Shown piece by piece: positions 1 to 9,098 of a stretch of 64,000 bases of DNA. The stretch lies in the NCBI GenBank assembly GCA_011799875.1, contig CM022303.1:295876362-295940361 (forward strand). Reading direction: 5' to 3'. Each line of letters starts with the position of its first letter. The stretch's first letter is position 1. This DNA is from Thinopyrum elongatum. Its lineage: Eukaryota; Streptophyta; Magnoliopsida; Poales; Poaceae. The notes under the pieces are model-generated. The model had not been told where the DNA came from, searched no databases, and saw only the letters and a program-made list of their open reading frames with translations. A program made the translations under genes and the position numbers.

Positions 1-565
1 CAATCTTGGCGGCCTCCTCCGCGGCGTCCTTCCCTATGCTGGCCACCTCATCCAGCAAATCTGGCTCCTCGCGTAAAGGGGCTGCAAGCAGATCCAGTAA
101 TCGATGACAGAAATACCATATTGTTAACAAGTTAGGAGCACGAAGCAATATAATGAAAAGGAACAGGGAAAGAAGAGCAAATAAGTTACCAAGAGAGGTA
201 TGCCGGGCGGAAGCTTCAGTCTCTCCGGTAACGTTAGTTGCCAGGCCAAGGCCGGACTCTTCCGTGGAAACCCTTGGCGGGGATCCCTCGACCTGATCAA
301 GGGGCAGTGTGGGCCCCTCCTGGAAAGGCTCGTCCAGGGTGGTTCCTTCTCCTCCTTTGGCTTCAGTCGTGGGGAGTTATCCTCCGTCGCTCCCGATGGG
401 CGGAACTACCCCTACGTGTTAAAGCTGGGGGCTGGACTGGGGGCTTGTGCCGGGGGACTCGCGTCGTCCCCTGCCGAGCCCATCCCATCCACCGTCCTCG
501 GTGGCTCCGTGCGTCTGAGCCGCTTGGTCCGGTGGATGAGGGGCCGTTCTTCATCTTCTTCCTCC
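1..565 (-). pseudogene. Antisense ORF, exons 2-3 (partial)
   Basis: This continues the antisense ORF of 648-2414 after a predicted intron. Exon 2 starts at 565 and reads on in phase as an acidic then basic stretch (EEEDEERPLIHRTKRLRR), matching ETLIYRPRKRLHR at the same place in the second copy. An in-frame TAG at 412-414 breaks it. A second intron (about 82-189) has a GTAAC donor at 189 and an AG acceptor at 82-83. Exon 3 (81 down to the window edge) encodes EEPDLLDEVASIGKDAAEEA, matching EEPELLEVVADIGRAAADEA in the second copy. The rest of exon 3, probably coiled coil, lies outside the window. Confidence 0.65.
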
Positions 566-651
566 CTAACAGAGGCGGCAAGCAAAGATTCATCAACAAG
601 CAAGAAAACATGCGGAAATAACAGCAAGGAAGTGAGGAAGTTCTTTCTTAC
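566..651 (-). other. Predicted spliceosomal intron 1 of the antisense ORF
   Basis: On the minus strand the donor is GA|GTAAGA and the acceptor CTCTGTTAG|GGAGG, with a pyrimidine-rich stretch before the acceptor. Removing 86 bp restores the frame. The related copy has the equivalent 84-bp intron at 26667-26750 with donor GA|GTAAGG and acceptor GGTAG|GGAAG. Intron sequences differ between copies, while phase and flanking peptides are kept. Confidence 0.7.
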
Positions 652-2414
652 TCCTCGTCGATGAGCATGGAGCTCAGCACAAAATCAACAGGCGGACGAG
701 ATGCCCTGCTTCTCTTCTGGGGCGGGGGAGCTGAGCTCTCCGGCAACATCGAGCCCTGCTGGGATGCGGGGGGCTCCGACGAAGACGAGCTCTGCGAAGA
801 TCTCGAATCCAACTGGGAGAAGGAGTCATCTTCTGTGGCTGCTGGCTGCTTGGCAGGAGGGGCCCTGGCCCTGAAAAGTCGAGGTGAATGGTGGCGCGCA
901 GCTTCGGGGATGCTGCTCCTGGAAGAGATCTCCTTCACCTTCTTGGTGGCGGGCACAGGATCGGAGACTGCCGCTCCCCGATTGGCTGCCCGCCTACGAG
1001 GGCGTTGATCCAAGACAGGCTCGGGGGCTTGAGGGCCTTCCGCGAGCCACTCCTCTCCAGGTTGCTCTGCCTCCTCAACCTCTTCTTCCTCTAGAGCCTT
1101 TGCCACCATGATATATAGGGCCTCGATCCCGGAAGGCTCGCCCCCGGCAACCTCTTCCGGGACTTGCGCCTCGTCCCTACCGCGGGAAGAACTTTCGTCT
1201 CTGGCCTTTTCCTTTCCCCTTGCTGCCTTCCTGGCCTTTGCCGCTGCTGCAGCCCGGGATGCCTTGTCCTCCTCAAGCCGCTTCTCGATGTACGCCTCCT
1301 CCACCCTGGAGGTGCACTTGTACATATTGACCTCCACCCTGGTAGCTCTTTCCACAAGGGTGGAGGACCACGCCAGCTCTTCGTCGAGCGAGGGTAACTG
1401 CCAGTCACTTACAACTCCTTGAGCATCGCAATGCGGCATCCATTTCAAGATCTGGTCCCTGGCGGAGTTGATGTTCAGAGGGATGATGTTGGCGGGCAGT
1501 TTGAAAAGTTTGAAGCTGCAAAACAGCTGGTCACACAACCAGGCATGGCCGTAGACTGACAAGTTGTTGTCCAGACCAGGAAGTAACCTCATCCTGTCTG
1601 CAGCATCCCCATAGAGCCAGGCGAACCTGTCCCTCTTCTGCAACGGCGCGATACGGCGGAGAAGGAAGTCGGCCCCCACATGCTCAATGATTAGCCCGGC
1701 AACCTTCAGATGGGTGATCCTGTTTATTGCCGGGCGGAGCCTATCATCGGTGAGGCCAAGCTCCCTCCAGTCATTGCTGCGCTCAATGCATCCCGTCCGC
1801 GCCTGGCAGAACTCTGGGGCCTCCTCGTCCTGGATCCAACACCAATCTCCTCTCCACTCCTCCCATCTGCTGCGCTGTTGGCCAGAGATGTAATCCCAGT
1901 TCTCCCTTGGCACTACCCGTGGCATCCATCTTATGTTCCCAGAGCGATGGTTTTTGTTCTCCACTCGCGGAATGAAATAGTGCCTGAACAGATCAACGTT
2001 GGGGGCAACTCCAACAAAATTCTCGCACAAATGAGCAAAGATCGCCATACACGCCATTGCATTTGGCGTGAAATCCAAGAGATGGAAGCCATAAATCACC
2101 ATCATTGCTTCCATGAAATCCGAGAAAGGGGAACAGAGGCCACAGATGAAGTACACGCAAAAGAACCGGTATGAATCTGGCGGGTCCTGTTTCCCCTCCG
2201 CCAGAACTTTGGGTGCGCCGTGCCCTTTCGGGACTTCCCTCCCCCACAGATAACCATACCTTGCCTCAAGCACTTCTCCGTCTAGATTCGACGGAAAGAA
2301 GACGACATCTGCCCTCCGCTTCCTGTCCAGCTCCGACGCCCTCTTGCTCCCCTCAGCGGCCACCTCGTTCCCCGCGGTCGCCCACTTCTCCCTGGCAGCG
2401 ATTTTCTTCCCCAT
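648..2414 (-). CDS. Transposase_28-type (putative gypsy type transposon) antisense ORF, exon 1
   Basis: 588 codons are open from the Met at 2414 to a TAA at 648 that would be removed by splicing (donor at 646-651). Residues about 38-60 (FFPSNLDGEVLEARYGYLWG), 80-93 (DSYRFFCVYFICGL) and 110-129 (FHLLDFTPNAMACMAIFAHL) are hallmarks of the grass Transposase_28 (PF04195-like) domain, which despite its name has no demonstrated transposase activity. From about residue 370 the protein becomes charged and low complexity (K/R/E, then S/P/Q-rich). It is antisense to the element. Unlike the second copy it has no premature stop in this exon, so it is the better preserved one. The function is unknown. The start was chosen because the related copy starts at the equivalent MGKK motif. 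Confidence 0.8.
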   Translation of the reverse strand: MGKKIAAREKWATAGNEVAAEGSKRASELDRKRRADVVFFPSNLDGEVLEARYGYLWGREVPKGHGAPKVLAEGKQDPPDSYRFFCVYFICGLCSPFSDFMEAMMVIYGFHLLDFTPNAMACMAIFAHLCENFVGVAPNVDLFRHYFIPRVENKNHRSGNIRWMPRVVPRENWDYISGQQRSRWEEWRGDWCWIQDEEAPEFCQARTGCIERSNDWRELGLTDDRLRPAINRITHLKVAGLIIEHVGADFLLRRIAPLQKRDRFAWLYGDAADRMRLLPGLDNNLSVYGHAWLCDQLFCSFKLFKLPANIIPLNINSARDQILKWMPHCDAQGVVSDWQLPSLDEELAWSSTLVERATRVEVNMYKCTSRVEEAYIEKRLEEDKASRAAAAAKARKAARGKEKARDESSSRGRDEAQVPEEVAGGEPSGIEALYIMVAKALEEEEVEEAEQPGEEWLAEGPQAPEPVLDQRPRRRAANRGAAVSDPVPATKKVKEISSRSSIPEAARHHSPRLFRARAPPAKQPAATEDDSFSQLDSRSSQSSSSSEPPASQQGSMLPESSAPPPQKRSRASRPPVDFVLSSMLIDEE

Positions 2415-2807
2415 GTCTCCGAGAATGCTGCAGGGATGTGGGAAGGGAATGGAGAGGGGATTGGCGGCGGGTGCGGGCGAGGAAAAAGAGCAGTTGCTTG
2501 GCTTGCGGGGGAAGATGGTGGGGAGGCAAGGCAGACGGTGAATGAGCAGTACCCTTCCGCGTTTTCCTCTCTTAAGGAACAGGACGTGGGGAGGGACGCG
2601 ACTCTTCAGGAAGTTACCATTTTACATTAACTGCAACCAGTCCCACGCCCCCACGACCCGCGGTAATTGTGCGAAGTGGACGTTGGATTTACTGGTCATC
2701 ATGACAAACCGCCATGCGCGCGGCCTTCTTTCGCCACGTGCCCGTGCACTGTTTGGGGCCTAACCCAACATGCCTAGCGACACGTATGGCTCAGGTCTGG
2801 GGGCTTC
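2415..2807. other. Spacer between antisense ORF and 3' LTR
   Basis: No ORF here looks real. On the minus strand this is the upstream region of the antisense ORF. A weak TATA-like CCTTAAGAG lies near 2568-2577, matching CCTTAAAAAC at 28674-28683 in the second copy. On the plus strand the last bases before the LTR (about 2793-2807, G-rich, GGTCTGGGGGCTTC) serve as the PPT. The promoter suggestion is weak. Confidence 0.4.
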
Positions 2808-3736
2808 TATCGGGGTACACAAACAGGGGTGTATGTTTTCCCCTGACTTGTGCACGGACAGTGAGCCACGAGCCCGGCAAGATTACAACGTCCAAGACAA
2901 GGCCAAGGTAAAGAGATAAGCTCTTTGACAAATCAAAGGGCAAGCTAAGAAGACCAAGTCAAGCCAAGAAGCAAGACACCGCTAAGGGAAAACCTCCCTT
3001 GCCAGGCAGGAGAGCCTGGCGAGGTCAAGTTTGCCCCGAAAGCGAGCCTCAGGATCGCCCCGGCAGGCCTGCCGGGGCATATGAAGGCAAAACGCCCCGC
3101 CAAGGCTTCACCGCCCCACCTCACGACGACGCAAGTCACCGATCGGTGCGGTGTCAAGCCCCAAGATGACTAAGTGGCTGCATTTTGCCACATGGCAGCC
3201 ACTTCCTACAGGAATCACCTCCAGATGACACCCGTCCTGCGACGTGTCATGTAGACATGAGAGAAGGTGGCCAAACAGCCCGGCAAGGCGTGCCGGGCAG
3301 GCCATGATGTGACATTGAGCAGCGCATTTAATGCGTACTGCTCTATCTACAGAGGAGATATAATAGCATTGTTCGCTATCTAATCAGTACACAATGACTG
3401 ATTTGCCACTGTGGTGACCCCTTAATCTATAAAAGGAGGCCCATGGCAACCATAGAAAGGATTCGGACCCCTGTACACCCATACGCGCGTAGCTGCTCTC
3501 GCCCCGAGGCAACCCTGCCAGGAAAGAGTGCTGCGTTTCCACACCATCCACCATCAATCCACCAAAGCAGGAGTAGGGTTTTACGCCTCGCGGCGGCCCG
3601 AACCTGGGTAAAAACTGCCCGTGTGATCTCTGCCGCGCTATGCTGCGCTCCTCCGCTCTTTGTGCAATGCGCTCAGTCCCCCTGCCAAACCAAAAGGGGC
3701 CCTTGGCCCCATAGGTGGCCGTGGTTTCCCACGACA
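2808..3736 (+). repeat. 3' LTR of non-autonomous Gypsy copy 1
   Basis: 929 bp, homologous along its length to the LTRs at 22491-23400 and 28898-29806. The start reads TATCGGGG where the other copies have TGTCGGGG, so the terminal TG has mutated. The end is TTTCCCACGACA. A CTATAAAAGGAGGCCCATGG segment (about 3428-3447) is the likely TATA region and is conserved in the other copies. Confidence 0.93.
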
Positions 3737-5425
3737 ACTAGCTCTATTAATATCATCTTTCAAAATTGAATCAGGAGACACATGAAGCAAAGTAATATGT
3801 TTATCCTTATGAACAAGAGTATACTGATTGTTTCTACCATGGTGTACATAATTTTTATTTAATTGCCATGGTCTACCAAGTAATAAGGAACATGCTTGCA
3901 TGGGTACCACATCACAATCAACATAATCAGCATATGTAGTGATACTAAAATGCACACGAACAGTACGTGTTACCTTAACCTTGCCACTATTATTGAACCA
4001 TTGGATGTAGTAAGGATGTGGATGTGGTCTTGTGGTGAGAGACAGCTCTCCACCATCTCCATGCTAGCCAAGTTGTTGCAGCTCCCTCCATCTATGATGA
4101 CGCGAACAGAACGTTCCTTCACAACTCCCTTTGTATGGAACAAATTGTGCCTCTAATTTTGCTCAGCTTGTGAGACCTGCACACTCAAAACACGTTGAGC
4201 AACTAAACTTTCATACCTGTCAGCATCTCCAACAGCCATGTATTGCGTCTCATGTTCAGAATCATCTCCACCCTATTCTTCACTTGTAATAAGAGCCAAA
4301 GTCTCCTCTTCATAGTCACTAGCGGGCTCATACCCACCATCTTCAGTAGCAGTCATCACACGCTTAGATGGGCATTCTCTCACATAATGACCTCCACCCT
4401 TGCAACGGCGACAAATAATATCATGTGTTTGCCCTGTTGATGCCATGGATGAAGAAGAGCTCTGTGCAGGCTCGGAAGGTGTGCCCTTGGCAGATAGTGG
4501 TGGTTGTGCCTGCTTTCTTGTATCACGGCTGGAGGTGGCAGCTGACGGAGGTGCCGGTGCAGCAGAACGTGTGGAAGTAGAGGATGCATGTGGTGTCCAA
4601 GATGATGGTTGACCTGCAGAAAAATTAGTTTGTGCCAATGCATGTCGATCCTGCACTTCATGTTCAGCTTTGCAAGCAAGATGGAATAAATGAGTGATAT
4701 TATTATACTCCTTATACTCTAGAATGGTCTGAATCTCTCAATTTAATCCACCCTTAAAATGTGCAAGCATAGCTTCCTTATACTCTCGAATTGCTGATAA
4801 TATTCCTCTACATAATTTTTTTTCTTGTCTTAAATGCTGCAATTTTTGAACTAATTCATGTTGATAATATGGTGGAACCCAACATGTATACATAGCAGTT
4901 TTCAAAGCAGTCCAAGTAGCTAGAATATGATATAATCTACATTGTTCAGACCACCATACACAAGCAAAACTAGTGAAAGCACAAATAGCAGCAACACGTC
5001 TATCCTCAGGATATTGTAAGCATGTAAAATGTTGTTCAGTTTCTAATTCCCAAGTAAGATATATATCAGGAACGTATCTACCCTCATATGGCGGAATATT
5101 TAATTTTAGTTTAGGAACATGGTCATGATCTCGTACCTGAGGTGGTGGTGCAGCCCTACCGTTGCGATTATTTGCATGTGGACGACCTGGTGGTGGTGGT
5201 TGCACGTAGTTCTGATTTTGATCAACCTCATCCTTGTAATTGCCCTCGTAATCATCCTCCACCTCAGCAGCAGGAGCAGCTGCAACAAAACTAGAATTTT
5301 GGCCTTCCTCAAGAGGAAGATGCCTCGCTCGGTGGAGGACTGGATCGCGATGTGGAGGTTGTTGTTGTTGTTGCTGCTGTTGTTATTGTTGTTGCTGTTG
5401 TTGCTGCTGTTGTTGCTACTGTTGC

Positions 5426-5516
<91 letters not shown>

Positions 5517-5808
5517 GCTGGTGTTGTTGTTGTTGTTGTTGTTGTTGCTGCTGTTGCTGTTGTTGTTGTTGTTGTTGCAGCGATGCAGTAGAGGCAGCAG
5601 GTGGAGGTAGACGCGCGAGCACTTCCTCGAACTTGGCATCCAACTTGGTGTCAATTGTCTTCTCAATGTCATCTATCCTCTCTAGTGCCTTGCCAAAATT
5701 TGTCATCACGTCTTCCACCTGTTGACCCAACATTTGTTGAAATTTATCATGAAGCTCCTCCTTCGTCATGTTCTCCCAGTCAATCTCACCGGCCTGTGAT
5801 CCTGCCAT
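3737..5808 (-). pseudogene. Chromovirus gag-protease (broken, 3' truncated)
   Basis: The likely start is the Met at about 5808 (MAGSQAGEIDWENMTKEEL). In one frame follow a glutamine tract (about 5578-5359), a Retrotrans_gag core (KLKLNIPPYEGRY, then CVWWSEQCRLYH) at about 5140-4740, and a CCHC zinc knuckle (CRRCKGGGHYVREC) near 4400. The protease has an active-site DGGS at 4081-4092 and the LLGRPW flap-side motif near 3870. The gag frame is kept from 5808 to 4273 apart from stops TAG 5416, TAA 5383 and TGA 4738, which fit CAG, CAA and CGA codons after C-to-T change. The copy-1 Gypsy LTR interrupts the reading just after the protease. Confidence 0.85.
5358..5579. repeat. (GTT/GCT)n trinucleotide repeat coding a Gag polyglutamine tract
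   Basis: About 220 bp of nearly uninterrupted GTT/GCT triplets on the plus strand, i.e. CAA/CAG on the coding minus strand. It lies inside gag of the chromovirus, between the N-terminal segment and the gag core, and expands in units of three so the frame is preserved. Two triplets have become stops (5416-5418 and 5383-5385). Confidence 0.95.
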
Positions 5809-6932
5809 GGTTAGCAGCAATAGAAACACACAAGAATATGATCCTACAGGCTACTAGAAAGTGGTGGTGGTGGGGTGTCACAAATCCGTCAAGCAAATCT
5901 TAAATTCTTACGAGTTCTTACCCAATAGCAGGCAGTGATCAGCAACTGTTGTAGTCAAAACTCTCAAAGCTTGTATAGAGCGATTGCCAGGTGGTGTCAA
6001 ACGCACGACGTAGATGTATGTGGAGCTGGGAAGGCTTATAATATGGTAGCAAAAAGGGTCAGCAATAATCAATTCAAAGATGCAAAGTTAAATAAATGCT
6101 GAACGACGGTACTGTGCTGGTCCTAGGCTAGACCGTGCTAGAGACGCGAGCCTAGAACACTAACAAAATCATGGTGCGACACGTAAACAAGGGAGGAGCA
6201 CACTCTGAATCTGTCTTTTTTTTCCTTTTTTTCTTTTTTTTGCACTTATTTTTCCTCTTTTTTTGCTCCGCAACAATTTTTTTCCAGAAAAGTCTACAAT
6301 TAGTCTAAAAACTACCTAGCCAGAATTTTCTAAACTTAGTTTTTTTTAAACTAGAACTATTTTTCTTCTGCAGCTGGCACAGAAGTTGGGGATTCCGACT
6401 TGGTCACAACTCGGAGTATAGCGTGATCTAGAAATCAAAAAGAAAGAAACAAATACTGGACTCGGACTAGGACTAGTGGCGGAGATGAATCTGGTGGAAA
6501 CTCGGACAGGCGGCGGATATATGTAGGGCGGTGGAACACGGACTGGTGGCGAATCTATGATGGAGGTGGACTCGGATTATTGTGCTGGCGGTGGGTATGT
6601 GGTATGTGGCAGTGGTGATGACGATGGTGGTATATGGCAGCGGTGACGACGATGGTGGTATATGGCAGCGAGGATGACGATGGTGCGGCCGCGGCGTGAC
6701 AACCTGTGAACAGAACTCAAAACTCTAAGGGACTAGACGCTAAGACCAGCAACTCGACACGACAATGCAACCACAAATTCAACAAAGCAAAACTCTAAAA
6801 AGATTATGCAAAGGCTCAGATTGGTTCGGATATGATGAACTAACCCTATTTTTTTTGGCTTTCTCGAGGACTGTAGGTATGAAGAACATACTCGATCTAA
6901 ACTATGGAAAACTGGAAAATCTCACCAGGCAA
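5809..6932 (-). other. Chromovirus 5' leader
   Basis: No coding potential that I recognise. It holds T-rich runs (about 6219-6260 on the plus strand), a three-unit tandem repeat at 6603-6686, and lies between the PBS-like site and the gag start. An open frame at 6765-7091 on the plus strand is antisense to the leader and LTR and looks accidental. Confidence 0.6.
6603..6686. repeat. Tandem repeat, three 28-bp units
   Basis: Units at 6603-6630, 6631-6658 and 6659-6686, each built around TATGGCAG...GACGATGGTGG. They lie in the chromovirus leader. Confidence 0.85.
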
Positions 6933-6952
6933 CCTAGAAATTTGATACCTCT
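6933..6952 (-). promoter_or_regulatory. Degenerate primer-binding site
   Basis: Immediately after the LTR end on the minus strand the sequence is AGAGGTATCAAATTTCTAGG. It keeps the GGTATCA core of the initiator-tRNA-Met PBS used by many chromoviruses and Copia elements, with changes on both sides. Confidence 0.5.
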
Positions 6953-7493
6953 TGATAGAGGCAAAGGTGTCCCATCTTTCGATGAGATGGTGGCTATCAT
7001 TTTTGGTGGAGTAGACTTTGACGATCCGACTACGAACGTGCGAGGACGTCGCGCCTTAGCAATTGCTAAACAAACTCCGAGAGGTTATTGAACACGCCGG
7101 AGCATGATCAACCTGACACGAGGGTCTGTTTGCTGCACGCAAATGAAGAACAAGCAAGAAACTAAAATTGCAATCTGGATATTGCGAATATAAGAGGAAA
7201 GCTTTATTAATGAAGGTGGGCTTCTGTGACGTCTTGGTATCGTCGTTGAACACAAAAGAAGTACGCGAAGTTGCAGCTATGGTGAACTTTTAATCTAAAC
7301 AAAACCCAAAGTCTAAACGGTGCCTTAAGGGTTGTATTTGTAGGGGAAAGAGAGGGGATTCGTCCCCCCCTTGGCAAGGTGGGACTAAAACACCTCTTAA
7401 GTCGTTTCCCCTACAATACGGACTCTAAAAAATAGCCTATATGGAGTATTTCGAAATTACATAGGCCCGGCCCAAAAATAAGGTGGCGCATCA
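6953..7493 (-). repeat. Chromovirus LTR
   Basis: 541 bp on the minus strand, beginning TGATGCGCCACC and ending TTTGCCTCTATCA, giving TGAT...ATCA termini. It is followed by the PBS-like site and preceded 70 bp upstream by the pol stop codon. Internal element sequence lies on both sides. The start is less certain than the end because I have no second LTR to align. Confidence 0.65.
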
Positions 7494-7563
7494 CCTATAT
7501 TAAGCTATGGACAAAATTTATGAAAGGCCATCTTGTATATTTCGTCCATGCACTTGTACGTCA

Positions 7564-7868
7564 TCATGGTGGCTCCAAAATGCTGAAAACTCCACCAGAA
7601 ACTCCATTCTTGTTCCCCTTGCGCATGCCATCATCTCCATGCTTGATCATACTCCAATGTTCATCCTTCTTGTCCAAGCTAGGCCCTTCATTTGAAAGCA
7701 AAACAAATGTATCCAATTTAGGCAGTATCATATTCTCATGAACATTAGAATCATTACCAAGAAACGAAAGTACCTGGTAATTTAATTGGCGTGTGCGAGC
7801 TCTAGTAATTGGTCCCATGTATGTAACAACAGGGGTTGTGGGTGTAACTGTGGTAGTGATATCCTCAT
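7564..7868 (-). pseudogene. Chromovirus pol C-terminal tail
   Basis: The minus strand reads EDITTTVTPTTPVVTYMGPI then TRARTRQLNYQVLSFLGND and ends at a stop at 7564. I recognise this as the tail that follows integrase in grass chromoviruses of the same kind as the neighbouring gag. It is truncated at its N-terminal side at about 7868, where Copia RNase H sequence begins on the other strand. The piece has no catalytic residues. Confidence 0.7.
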
Positions 7869-7873
7869 CACAG

Positions 7874-8041
7874 GTTCATCACCACTTTCTTCGTGATCAT
7901 GTGATGAAGGGAGACATTGTCATCGACCACGTGAAGACTGAAGACCAGCTTGCAGATATCTTTACTAAACCCTTGGATGAGAGAAGGTTTTGCATGTTGC
8001 GGTCTGATCTAAACATTCTAGAATCTTTGAATGTCCTCTGA
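7874..8041 (+). pseudogene. Copia RNase H, C-terminal end
   Basis: Encodes HHHFLRDHVMKGDIVIDHV, then TEDQLADIFTKPLDERRF and NILESLNVL before a TGA stop. The ADIFTKPL motif is typical of the end of Copia/Sirevirus pol. Everything upstream (integrase, RT, most of RNase H) has been lost at the junction with the chromovirus near 7869. No frameshift is seen in the surviving part. Confidence 0.9.
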
Positions 8042-9098
8042 AGTGGACACACATCCTATCGCTTATGCATTTTTGACGACTTTGATGCACAACACACGAA
8101 GTAACGTATTTCTTCAATCCATGAAGACTTACCCTCTATGTGTGAAGAAATTAATGAAGAACTTGACTCTCAAAACCCTACGATAATTGTACGCGGTGTC
8201 TGAAGTCATCATAGTTCTTATACGGTGGGTAAGTCCACCACCTCTTCATGACATTCTTCAAATTTGTGTTTTTCGTTATTTGCAATTTCGTCAAACTTTT
8301 CAAATTGGTCATTTGAGGTTATTCTTCATTGCTTATATATATTTGAGTTTTCATGTCCTAAACAACATCCACATATTGCTAATTCTTAAGTTGATTTCTT
8401 CGTCTATGTGAATGTGATCGGACCCACTCCCCTCTATGCTAAACTCAACCTACTCTGTTCACAAATTATTCATATGAGTTCTACTTGACACCGTTCAAAG
8501 TCTTCACTGTGTCCTTGATAGATGAAGAAATTGTGAACACACTTTTAAAATTTTCAAATCAAATTTTTGGCGATTGCCATAGTAATCCATGTCCAGCGCA
8601 CTCATCATGTGGATAAAGACAACACTACTACATGTGTGACATGCATCACAGAGATGCGAATAGCCAGGGGCTTATCCGTCCAAAATCTTCGGACCACTCG
8701 GTTTTCACCGTGGCTATAAATAGCCCTGACCCCGTCAACCTCGATTCACTTTGCTCCGTTGCTCTTGTCGCGCTGAAACCCTAGTGCCGCCACCAGAATT
8801 CATCTTCACCGGAGAAGAAGAGCTTCACTGCCTCGACTTCTTCATCGACGTACTCGCACCGACCACGGATTTCTTCACCTCCGCCACCGCCGTAGCTTTC
8901 TTTCATCGCCAAGTTAGGGCACGGAAGATCTGAACTGATGGTTTCCTTCATTTCATCATACAGTTCATCGATTTCATCCTTGGGGTAATTGAAGTTCATT
9001 TTTACTACCCAGTTTGATCTCTTCACTGCCTTAAAAATCTTCAAGTGCTATTTTTTCCCCTCACTTTCTAATTCTTCAGCACTTCCTTTTGGCCAGTC
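8042..9098 (+). other. Spacer between Copia pol and extra ORF
   Basis: No recognisable domain. The segment runs from the pol stop to the extra ORF. A TATA-box-like CTATAAATAG lies at 8714-8723, and the sequence after it resembles a plant 5' leader (CT-rich, AAACCCTAGTGCCGCC). Splice-acceptor-like TTCACAG sites occur at 9302-9308. Confidence 0.5.
8714..8723 (+). promoter_or_regulatory. Candidate internal TATA box
   Basis: CTATAAATAG, the same ten bases as the TATA box in this element's own 3' LTR (55479-55488). It lies upstream of the extra ORF and could drive a subgenomic transcript; this is inference. Confidence 0.45.

Larger units (their letters stand above)
1..3736 (+). mobile_element. 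Non-autonomous Ty3-gypsy element, copy 1 (3' part, cut by window start)
   Basis: This is the right-hand part of an LTR element whose second copy is complete at 22491-29806. The order here is antisense ORF, spacer, PPT-like tract, then LTR at 2808-3736. Orientation is taken from the complete copy, where the PBS follows the left LTR. No gag or pol is visible on the sense strand. The right flank 3737-3741 is ACTAG, but the left TSD lies outside the window. The antisense Transposase_28-type ORF recalls Tat-lineage (RIRE2/Grande-like) elements; that lineage call is from memory. Confidence 0.85.
3737..7868 (-). mobile_element. Chromovirus-type Ty3-gypsy remnant (minus strand)
   Basis: Read on the minus strand this holds, in order, the end of pol (7868-7564), an LTR (7493-6953), a PBS-like site, a leader, and gag-protease (5808-3737). 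It is cut at 3737 by the copy-1 Gypsy LTR and at about 7869 by an abrupt junction with Copia sequence. The gag and pol-tail types fit grass chromoviruses, possibly CRM or Tekay side; I cannot decide which. No integrase or RT is present in the window. Confidence 0.75.

Noticed and set aside
648..2414. Transposase_28 ORF as a genuine host gene or DNA transposon transposase
   Set aside because: Both copies lie at the same place and antisense inside LTR-bounded elements with PBS and PPT; no terminal inverted repeats.
3443..3769. Open frame across the copy-1 LTR end
   Set aside because: It crosses the LTR boundary at 3736 into chromovirus sequence; equivalent LTR regions at 23100-23400 and 29500-29806 do not preserve it.
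5119..5610. Leucine/valine-rich frames that look like membrane proteins
   Set aside because: They are the opposite strand of the CAA/CAG polyglutamine repeat; composition alone creates them.
6765..7091. 108-codon open frame as a possible gene
   Set aside because: It is antisense across the chromovirus leader and LTR end, has no recognisable motif and no independent signal.
8751..9044. First exon of a host gene after the TATA box at 8714
   Set aside because: The segment lies between Copia pol and the extra ORF of the same element and has no recognisable host domain. Kept only as a candidate internal promoter.
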